8,774 nucleotides of DNA from JACDBD01 sp050743385 (lineage in GTDB: Bacteria > Actinomycetota > Acidimicrobiia > IMCC26256 > JACDBD01). Below the pieces are notes generated by a model. It was not told where the DNA came from and searched no databases. It saw only the letters and a list, made by a program, of their open reading frames with translations. The stretch covers positions 1-8,774 of the forward strand of contig JBOGFJ010000075.1 in the NCBI GenBank assembly GCA_050743385.1. The letters run 5' to 3'. Made by a program: the position numbers and the translations under genes. Positions 1 to 4,992 of the stretch are shown here, one piece after another (position 1 is the stretch's first letter; each line of letters begins with the position of its first letter).

Positions 1-869
1 GCCTCGAGCCGGGCGGGCAGCGGGCCGACGCGCTCGCCGCTGCCGTAGAGCTCGATCGGCACCGACGCGTCGAGCGACTCGATCGTCACCTCGCGGCCGC
101 GCTGCATCTGCACCGCGGGATGGTGAACGTGCGTGCCGCGGAACACCTTCGGGAAGCTCCACAGGAACTCGGGCCGCGACACCGGCCCGATCGCGCACAC
201 GTCGAGCTGACCGTCGTCGAGCTCGGCATCGGGTGTGATCATCATTCCCCCGGCGTAGCAGCGACCGTTGCCGACCGCGAGCAGCCACGCCTCGACGTCC
301 CGCTCGGCGCCGTCGATGCCGAGCCGGAAGCGGTGGGGCCGGTACACGGCGAGCGTCCGCACCACCGCGAGCACGTAGAGCGTCGTGCCGCTCGCCCACT
401 GCACGCCGTTGGCCCAGCGGTTGGCCTCCGAGTCGAAGCCGGTGTTGGCCACCGAGGTGAACCACCGTGTGTTGTCGCCGCCGCCGGCACCCGCTTCCGC
501 CCGCCCGAGGTCGACCTTCTCCTCGCGGCCGGTCGCGAGCACCGAGACGGCGTCGAGCGCGCGGCGGTGGTCGAGCCCGAGGTGACGGGCGAAGTCGTTG
601 CCGGCGCCGGTGGGCACGATGCCGAGCACACCGCCTGCCTCGGCCGTGAGGCCGGCGAGCTCGCTCACGAGGCCGTCACCCCCGCACGCGATGACGCCGC
701 GGTCGTCGTCGAGCGCGGTGCGCGCGAGCTTGCGTGCGTCTTCGAGATCCGTCGAGACCGAGATCTCGACGTCGAGGTCGGCGCGATCGAGCGCGTCGGT
801 GAGGCGAGGGAGCAGCTTGCGGGTGCGACCGCGCCCGGCGCTGGGGTTCACGACCGCCGACCACCGCAC
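1..869 (-). CDS. Diacylglycerol/lipid kinase of the YegS/DgkB family (3' end cut by window)
   Basis: Translating the minus strand from a GTG at 869 gives 289 codons with no stop before the window edge. The family phosphorylates diacylglycerol or related lipids with ATP at the cytoplasmic membrane face. Visible landmarks are VNPSAGRG at residues 7-14, GGDG at 63-66 (nucleotide-binding loop), PTGAGNDFAR at 86-95, VGNG at 199-202 followed by YAGGM, and TPDAELDDGQLDV at 212-224. Family members are about 290-310 residues long, so only a short C-terminal piece is missing. Near the end, the place where many relatives carry a DGE-type motif before G-P-L-P reads GSGERVGPLP. No in-frame ATG or good ribosome site lies upstream. 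The GTG was chosen because the conserved N-terminal strand begins right after it and a TAGGCT hexamer sits 8 nt before it. The gene is divergent from uppS, 30 bp away. The lipid substrate (diacylglycerol, sphingoid base or other) cannot be told from sequence. Confidence 0.9.
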   Translation of the reverse strand, partial: MRWSAVVNPSAGRGRTRKLLPRLTDALDRADLDVEISVSTDLEDARKLARTALDDDRGVIACGGDGLVSELAGLTAEAGGVLGIVPTGAGNDFARHLGLDHRRALDAVSVLATGREEKVDLGRAEAGAGGGDNTRWFTSVANTGFDSEANRWANGVQWASGTTLYVLAVVRTLAVYRPHRFRLGIDGAERDVEAWLLAVGNGRCYAGGMMITPDAELDDGQLDVCAIGPVSRPEFLWSFPKVFRGTHVHHPAVQMQRGREVTIESLDASVPIELYGSGERVGPLPARLE

Positions 870-877
870 GGGCGCTG

Positions 878-883
878 AGCCTA
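878..883 (-). promoter_or_regulatory. Candidate -10 element for the lipid kinase gene
   Basis: On the minus strand TAGGCT (matches TANNNT) ends 8 nt before the GTG at 869. This would place transcription initiation at or very near the start codon, giving a leaderless or nearly leaderless message. No clear -35 element is seen; the expected place lies inside uppS. Confidence 0.4.
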
Positions 884-890
884 CCGGTAG
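881..890. repeat. 10-bp perfect palindrome between divergent genes
   Basis: CTACCGGTAG reads the same on both strands and lies in the 30-bp gap between the two divergent start codons. Its outer TAG and CTA ends form parts of both candidate -10 elements. It could be an operator, or simply a by-product of two facing TA-rich hexamers. Confidence 0.5.
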
Positions 891-893
891 CGT
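888..893 (+). promoter_or_regulatory. Candidate -10 element for uppS
   Basis: TAGCGT (TANNNT) is followed by 6 nt and then the GTG start of uppS at 900. There is no Shine-Dalgarno sequence in this gap, so a leaderless transcript starting at the GTG is the simplest reading. The -35 region would fall inside the start of the divergent kinase gene. Confidence 0.5.
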
Positions 894-899
894 CGCGTC

Positions 900-1649
900 G
901 TGACCGTCGAAGGGATCGATCCGAGCCGCATGCCGCGGCACGTGGCGATCGTGATGGACGGCAACGGCCGGTGGGCGACGCAGCGCGGCCTCAAGCGGAC
1001 CGAGGGGCACGCCGCGGGTGAAGAGGCGCTCTTCGACACCGTCCACGGGGCGCTGGCGGTCGATCTCGAGTGGATGACGGTATTCGCGTTCTCGACCGAG
1101 AACTGGCGTCGCCCGCTCGACGAGGTTCGCTTCATCATGAACTTCAACGAGAGCCTGCTCCTGAACCGCCGGGCGGAGCTCCACGAGCTCGGCGTGCGGG
1201 TTCGCTTCGTCGGTCGCCGCGGCGGACGCGTCCCGGGCCGGGTGCGGCGCCGGATCGAAGAGACCGAGGCGCTGACCGCCCGTAACCGCCGCATGACGCT
1301 CACGTTCGCGTTCAACTACGGGGCCCGGGCCGAGCTCGTCGACGCCACCCGCGCCATCGCCCGCGAGGCGCGCGCCCGGCGCGTCCACCCCGACAAGATC
1401 AACGAGCGCACCATCGCCCGGCACCTCTACGCCCCCGATCTGCCCGATCCCGACGTGCTCGTGCGCACGTCGGGGGAGTACCGCATCTCCAACTTCCTGC
1501 TTTGGCAGCTGGCGTATTCCGAGCTCGTGTTCACCGACGTGCTCTGGCCCGACTTCCGCCGTGCCCAGCTCTACGACGCCATCCGCGAGTACCAGCGCCG
1601 CGAGCGCCGCTTCGGGACCGTCGAGGAAGCCGGAGACACAACCGTGTAG
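900..1649 (+). CDS. uppS: Isoprenyl transferase (undecaprenyl/polyprenyl diphosphate synthase)
   Basis: This is a 249-residue cis-prenyltransferase. It condenses isopentenyl diphosphate units onto an allylic diphosphate in Z configuration to make the lipid carrier for peptidoglycan and other wall polymers; it acts at the cytosolic membrane face. Motifs are complete: HVAIVMDGNGRWA at residues 14-26 with catalytic Asp20, GH at 36-37, FSTENW in the following conserved block, and RTSGEYRISNFLLWQ at 189-203 (diphosphate-binding Arg and Ser), followed by Glu208, the expected metal-binding glutamate. The GTG start at 900 leaves ten residues before the first motif, normal for the family. recO begins 13 nt after the stop, so the pair may be co-transcribed. 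Product chain length (C50, C55 or shorter) cannot be read from the sequence; actinobacteria often carry several paralogues with different lengths. Confidence 0.95.
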   Translation: MTVEGIDPSRMPRHVAIVMDGNGRWATQRGLKRTEGHAAGEEALFDTVHGALAVDLEWMTVFAFSTENWRRPLDEVRFIMNFNESLLLNRRAELHELGVRVRFVGRRGGRVPGRVRRRIEETEALTARNRRMTLTFAFNYGARAELVDATRAIAREARARRVHPDKINERTIARHLYAPDLPDPDVLVRTSGEYRISNFLLWQLAYSELVFTDVLWPDFRRAQLYDAIREYQRRERRFGTVEEAGDTTV

Positions 1650-1650
1650 T

Positions 1651-1656
1651 TACACT
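1651..1656 (+). promoter_or_regulatory. Candidate internal -10 element for recO
   Basis: TACACT (TANNNT) lies just after the uppS stop and is separated by 6 nt from the recO GTG at 1663. There is no Shine-Dalgarno sequence. The spacing matches that before uppS, ppdK and dgt, which suggests recO also has its own leaderless promoter. Confidence 0.5.
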
Positions 1657-1662
1657 CCTGTC

Positions 1663-2382
1663 GTGAGTCTCTACCGGGACAAGGGGGTCGTGCTGCGCAC
1701 GATCAAGCTGGGAGAGACCGACCGGATCGTGAGCATCCTCACCCAGGGCAACGGCAAGGTCCGGGCCGTCGCCAAGGGCATCCGCCGCCCGGGGAGCCGC
1801 TTCGGGGCCCGCCTCGAGCCCACCAGCCACGTCGCCCTCCAGTGCTACCGGGGCCGCGAGCTCGACGTGGTCACCCAGGTCGAGACCATCGACGCCTTCC
1901 GTCCCCTGCGCGAGCACTACGCCTCGCTCACCCACGCGGTGTCGATGCTGGAGGCGGCGGACACGGTGGCGCAGGAGCGCGAGCGCAACCAGGCCCTCTA
2001 CCGGATGCTCGTCGGCGGGCTGCGCACGCTCGCGACCACGCCGTCGGCGCTGGTGGCGCCGGCGTTCTTCTGGAAGCTGCTGAGCCTCGAGGGCTTCCAT
2101 CCGTTGCTCGACGGCTGCGCCCGGTGTGGCGACGACGCCGGACCGTTCCCCGGGTTCGATTACGGCGAGGGTGGAGTGCTGTGCGAGGCGTGCGCCCGCT
2201 TCGGTGGCCGGCGGCTGCGGCCGGCCGTGCTGGAGATGCTGCACCGCATCCTCGGCGGTGGGTTGGCGGGCGCGCTGGCCGATCCCGGCGGCGACGAAGT
2301 CGTCACCGAGGTCGAGCGTCTCGGGGTCGGTGCGCTCGAGTACCACCTCGAGCGCCGCCTGCGCAGTGCCGCGCTGCTGTGA
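1663..2382 (+). CDS. recO: DNA repair protein RecO
   Basis: This 239-residue protein fits RecO, which works with RecR (and RecF) to load RecA onto SSB-coated single-stranded DNA and anneals complementary strands. The N-terminus (YRDKGVVLRTIKLGETDRI, about residues 3-21) begins the OB-fold. The middle is helical (FFWKLLSLEGFHPLLDGC). A four-cysteine zinc site is present: CARC at 152-155 and CEAC at 174-177, with the expected GG just before the second pair. The reading frame is open upstream to 1561, but that extension lies within uppS and has no conserved content. The GTG at 1663 therefore gives a normal N-terminus and normal length. uppS next to recO is the same pairing as in Mycobacterium. 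Confidence 0.95.
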   Translation: MSLYRDKGVVLRTIKLGETDRIVSILTQGNGKVRAVAKGIRRPGSRFGARLEPTSHVALQCYRGRELDVVTQVETIDAFRPLREHYASLTHAVSMLEAADTVAQERERNQALYRMLVGGLRTLATTPSALVAPAFFWKLLSLEGFHPLLDGCARCGDDAGPFPGFDYGEGGVLCEACARFGGRRLRPAVLEMLHRILGGGLAGALADPGGDEVVTEVERLGVGALEYHLERRLRSAALL

Positions 2383-2411
2383 CGCGAGGCCGTCGAAAAA
2401 CGACGTCCGGC

Positions 2412-2417
2412 TAGCAT
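2412..2417 (+). promoter_or_regulatory. Candidate -10 element upstream of glyS leader region
   Basis: TAGCAT (TANNNT) lies 29 nt after the recO stop and ends 8 nt before a GTG at 2426 that opens a 30-codon frame running into glyS. A second TANNNT (TACCCT, 2488-2493) lies in the hairpin loop region downstream and is an alternative. No convincing -35 is seen for either. Confidence 0.35.
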
Positions 2418-2425
2418 CGACGTTC

Positions 2426-2518
2426 GTGTCGATGACGAATGCGCGGCTGAATCTGCGCGGAGGCGCGTCCCGCAGGGCGGCGGCAGATACCCTGCCGCCG
2501 AGCGCCGGAGCCATGTGA
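2426..2518 (+). CDS. Possible 30-codon leader peptide upstream of glyS
   Basis: A GTG at 2426 (alternative ATG at 2432) opens a 30-codon frame ending in TGA at 2516-2518. The last A of the stop is the first base of the glyS ATG, a classical arrangement for translational coupling. The peptide begins VSMTNARLNLRGG, contains adjacent Gly12-Gly13 and four arginines, and has no recognisable domain. Its 3' half encodes a perfect 9-bp hairpin. The start is 8 nt after a TAGCAT hexamer, so it could be leaderless. Coding evidence is weak because the frame is short; it might be chance. If translated, it could couple or attenuate glyS expression in response to glycine tRNA charging, which is inference only. 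Confidence 0.3.
   Translation: MSMTNARLNLRGGASRRAAADTLPPSAGAM
2478..2500 (+). promoter_or_regulatory. Perfect 9-bp hairpin just upstream of the glyS ribosome site
   Basis: The arms CGGCGGCAG (2478-2486) and CTGCCGCCG (2492-2500) pair completely around a five-base loop. The hairpin ends 6 nt before the GGAG of glyS. No U-run follows, so it is not a standard intrinsic terminator. A role in controlling access of ribosomes to glyS is plausible. It shows no T-box sequence such as a specifier loop or a UGGN bulge context that I can identify. Confidence 0.55.
2507..2510 (+). promoter_or_regulatory. Ribosome binding site deciding the glyS start
   Basis: GGAG lies 7 nt before the ATG at 2518 but only 4 nt before the in-frame GTG at 2515. 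The spacing therefore favours the ATG. Apart from this gene, starts in the window lack a well-placed Shine-Dalgarno motif. Confidence 0.6.
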
Positions 2519-3831
2519 TGGCGAAATCGGATCTGATGGACCGCGTCGTCAACCTGTGCAAGCGGCGCGGCATCGTCTTCCCGTCGAGTGACATCTACGG
2601 CGGCTTCCGCTCCACCTGGGACTACGGCCCGATCGGTGTGCTCCTGAAGCGGAACGTCAAGGACGCGTGGTGGCGGTCGATGGTGCAGCTCCGCGGCGAC
2701 ATCGTCGGGCTCGACTCCGCCATCCTCATGGCCCCGAAGGTCTGGGAGGCGAGCGGTCACGTCGGCGCGTTCACCGACCCGCTCGTCGACTGTCGCAACT
2801 GCAAGGAGCGCTTCCGGGCCGACCACGTGCCCCCGGCCGGACCGTGCCCCAACTGCGGGGCCAGGGACTCGTTCACCGAGGCGCGTCAGTTCCACCTGAT
2901 GTTCAAGACGCACGTCGGCCCGGTCGAGGACGAGGCGTCGGTGGCGTACCTCCGTCCGGAGACGGCCCAGGGCATCTTCGTCAACTTCGCCAACGTGCAG
3001 ACCACCGCGCGCAAGAAGCCACCGTTCGGGATCGCGCAGATCGGGAAATCGTTCCGCAACGAGATCACGCCGGGAAACTTCATCTTCCGCACGCGGGAGT
3101 TCGAGGTCATGGAGATGGAGTACTTCGTGCCGCCCGAGGACGGCGAACGCTGGTACGAGTACTGGTGCCAGGAGCGACTGCGCTGGTTCGTCGACCTCGG
3201 CATCCGCGAAGACGAGCTCCGTCTGCGGCCCCATGATGCCGAGGAGCTGTCGCACTACTCGGTGGGCACGTCCGACGTCGAGTTCCGATACCCGTGGGGC
3301 TGGGGGGAGCTCGAAGGCGTCGCCAACCGCACCGATTTCGACCTCACCCAGCACGCCAAGTTCTCGGGGGAAGAGCTCGACTATTACGACCAGGAGGCCG
3401 ATCGCCGCTACGTTCCGCACGTGATCGAGCCGGCACTGGGCGCCGACCGCGCGATGCTCGCCTTCCTTCTCGCGGCCTACCACGAGGAGGAGGTACGGGG
3501 CGAGAAGCGCACGCTGTTGCGTCTCGACCACCGCCTGGCGCCGATCAAGGTCGCGGTCCTGCCGCTCTCTCGCAACGAGCGGCTCGTCCCCGTCGCCGAC
3601 GAGATCGCCGACTCGTTGCGACCGCACTTCATGATCGACGTCGACAGCGCGGGATCGATCGGCCGGCGCTACCGCCGGCAAGACGAGGTGGGCACGCCCC
3701 TGTGCGTCACGATCGACTTCGACACACTCGACGACCGCGCCATCACCGTGCGCGATCGCGACTCGATGAGCCAGGAGCGGGTTCCCGTCGACAAGCTCCT
3801 GGCGACACTCCAGGAGCGCCTCCCCGCGTGA
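2518..3831 (+). CDS. glyS: Glycine--tRNA ligase, single-chain (alpha2) class II type
   Basis: This 437-residue enzyme charges tRNA-Gly with glycine using ATP in the cytosol. It is the homodimeric form, not the alpha2-beta2 GlyQ/GlyS form. The N-terminus carries GGFRSTWDYGPIGVLLKRN, the typical motif 1 region. A zinc-binding pair follows: CRNC at 92-95 and CPNC at 110-113. Then LRPETAQGIFVNF, motif 2 starting FRNE at 179-182 with the TREFEVMEMEYF strand, and motif 3 VIEPALGADR at 302-311, where many relatives have P-S before the G-x-D-R. The C-terminal anticodon-binding domain begins at about LAPIKVAVLPL. Length is close to the usual 440-470. The stop overlaps the GTG of the next gene by 4 nt (GTGA), indicating translational coupling. 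Confidence 0.96.
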   Translation: MAKSDLMDRVVNLCKRRGIVFPSSDIYGGFRSTWDYGPIGVLLKRNVKDAWWRSMVQLRGDIVGLDSAILMAPKVWEASGHVGAFTDPLVDCRNCKERFRADHVPPAGPCPNCGARDSFTEARQFHLMFKTHVGPVEDEASVAYLRPETAQGIFVNFANVQTTARKKPPFGIAQIGKSFRNEITPGNFIFRTREFEVMEMEYFVPPEDGERWYEYWCQERLRWFVDLGIREDELRLRPHDAEELSHYSVGTSDVEFRYPWGWGELEGVANRTDFDLTQHAKFSGEELDYYDQEADRRYVPHVIEPALGADRAMLAFLLAAYHEEEVRGEKRTLLRLDHRLAPIKVAVLPLSRNERLVPVADEIADSLRPHFMIDVDSAGSIGRRYRRQDEVGTPLCVTIDFDTLDDRAITVRDRDSMSQERVPVDKLLATLQERLPA

Positions 3832-4931
3832 GCGACGATGATCTCGACCACTACGAGGTCGTAGGCGTCGATCCCGACGCGTCGAAGGATGCGATCCGCG
3901 AGGCCTACCGGGCGCGGCTCGACCAGCTCCTCAGCGGGGACTCGATGTCGGACGACGACCGGGCCGAGACCGCCCGCCTCAACGCCGCCTGGCAGGTGCT
4001 GAGCGACCCGTACCAGCGCGAGCGCTACGACCGCTCGATCGGCATCGAGCCCGGTGCGGACGGTGACGACGACGGAGAGGCCGACGTCGACGACGATGGC
4101 GACGGGGGAGACGTCATCGACGTGGACGGCTCGGAGCCTCGAGCACGCGGTCGCGCCCGCGATCGGGAGCGACGGTCTCCGACAGGCGACCGGGTCAGCA
4201 TGTTCTCGGCCGAGCCCCAGCCCGCGCCGGCCTCGTGGCCGCCCGGCCTGCGCCCCCCGCCGCCGCGGGGGCGGGTCATCGCGATGGTGATCGACCTCGT
4301 CGTGCTGCTCGCGATCGTGCTCGCGGTGCAGACCGGTGGGAACCGCATCATCGACAACGTCTACAAGGAGGAGACCGATCAGCTCGACCTCCTCGACGAC
4401 CAGATCGACGAGGCCGAGGACGAGCGCGACGCCGCCGAAGACCGCGTCGACGAGGCCGAAGACCGCATCGAGCGGGCGCGTCAGAACAACAATGACGCCG
4501 CGCTCGAGGAAGCGAGAACCGAGCGGCGGGAGGCGCAGGCCGAGGCCGACGACGCCGACCGGCGGGTCGACCGCCTCGACGACGAGGCGCAAGACGTCCA
4601 GAGCAAGCTCGTCCCGGCTCAGCTGATGCTGACGGGAGCGATCCTCGTGCTCGCCCTGCTGTACCTCGTGCCGTCGAGCGTTCTCACCGGTCGCACACTG
4701 GGGAAGCACCTGCTCGGCATCCGGGTCGTCAACGTCGACGGCACCCGGCTCGGGCTTCGGAGCGCGCTCCTGCACTACGGCGCGCCGGTACTGCTCGCGC
4801 TCATGCTCCTCCCGCTGCTCGGGCAACTGGTCGTGTTCATCGTGCTCATCGGCGTGCTGACGTGGCCCCGCAACCCGAACCGCCAGGGCCTGCACGACCG
4901 CCTCGCGGGCACGCTCGTCGTCGACGGATGA
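3828..4931 (+). CDS. J-domain-like / RDD family membrane protein with inserted coiled coil
   Basis: The protein has 367 residues and starts at a GTG overlapping the glyS stop. Residues 7-69 resemble a DnaJ J domain: DHYEVVGVDPDAS opens helix I, REAYRARL sits in helix II, and LNAAWQVLSDPYQRERYDR matches helices III-IV. The HPD tripeptide is absent (the loop reads LLSGDSMSDDDR), so canonical stimulation of DnaK is unlikely. There follow an Asp-rich linker (76-100), an Arg-rich stretch (103-122) and a Pro-rich stretch (130-147). The RDD domain begins with RVIAMVID (Arg149, Asp156) in the first membrane segment (about 150-168). A long charged coiled coil (about 180-262) intervenes. A second membrane segment (265-285) leads into GRTLGKHLLGIRVVNVDG (288-305), then a hydrophobic stretch (319-345, one or two segments) and the typical ending HDRLAGTLVV. 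RDD proteins are often transporters or of unknown role; the function here is unknown. Probable coupling to glyS does not by itself indicate a shared job. Confidence 0.88.
   Translation: MSDDDLDHYEVVGVDPDASKDAIREAYRARLDQLLSGDSMSDDDRAETARLNAAWQVLSDPYQRERYDRSIGIEPGADGDDDGEADVDDDGDGGDVIDVDGSEPRARGRARDRERRSPTGDRVSMFSAEPQPAPASWPPGLRPPPPRGRVIAMVIDLVVLLAIVLAVQTGGNRIIDNVYKEETDQLDLLDDQIDEAEDERDAAEDRVDEAEDRIERARQNNNDAALEEARTERREAQAEADDADRRVDRLDDEAQDVQSKLVPAQLMLTGAILVLALLYLVPSSVLTGRTLGKHLLGIRVVNVDGTRLGLRSALLHYGAPVLLALMLLPLLGQLVVFIVLIGVLTWPRNPNRQGLHDRLAGTLVVDG
4413..4475 (+). repeat. Three tandem 21-nt heptad repeats in the coiled coil
   Basis: Three consecutive 21-nt units start at 4413, 4434 and 4455, and encode AEDERDA, AEDRVDE and AEDRIER (residues 196-216). 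The second and third share GCCGAAGACCGC exactly, and 16 of 17 bases match over a slightly longer stretch. The period equals one coiled-coil heptad, so the segment looks as if it grew by in-frame duplication. Confidence 0.7.
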
Positions 4932-4959
4932 CGCGGTCGTTGCGCGAGCGATTCCCTTC

Positions 4960-4971
4960 GGTGCCGGCACC
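4960..4971. repeat. 12-bp perfect palindrome upstream of ppdK
   Basis: GGTGCCGGCACC is self-complementary and lies in the 61-bp gap before ppdK, 9 bp upstream of the candidate -10. It overlaps the place where a -35 element would be, so it could be an operator. GC-rich palindromes of this size do arise by chance in such DNA. Confidence 0.4.
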
Positions 4972-4980
4972 CTCCCCGCA

Positions 4981-4986
4981 TAGGCT
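4981..4986 (+). promoter_or_regulatory. Candidate -10 element for ppdK
   Basis: TAGGCT (TANNNT) is followed by 6 nt and the ATG of ppdK at 4993. There is no Shine-Dalgarno sequence in the preceding 20 bases. A leaderless transcript is the likely outcome. A weak TTCGGT (4957-4962) could serve as a -35 at 18 bp. Confidence 0.5.
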
Positions 4987-4992
4987 GGCGCC

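Noticed and set aside
120..878. 252-codon plus-strand frame opposite the lipid kinase
   Set aside because: The minus strand carries the GGDG and PTGAGNDFAR kinase motifs; the plus-strand frame is a codon-bias shadow.
2391..2405. CGTCG-AAAAA-CGACG hairpin after the recO stop as a terminator
   Set aside because: Only a 5-bp stem and no T-run afterwards. It is too weak to call a terminator.
2383..2517. T-box riboswitch upstream of glyS
   Set aside because: The gap of about 135 bases has one strong hairpin but no recognisable T-box conserved sequence or anti-terminator architecture.
1531..3681. 716-codon open frame on the minus strand across uppS, recO and glyS
   Set aside because: It lies opposite three well-conserved genes, has low-complexity Arg/Ala/Asp/Val-rich content and no recognisable domain. 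Long antisense frames are expected in high-GC coding DNA.
3294..3827. Upstream extension of the J/RDD reading frame into glyS
   Set aside because: The extension is an out-of-frame reading of glyS with Arg/Gly/Pro-rich content. The GTG at 3828, with 4-nt overlap, places the J-like domain at the N-terminus.
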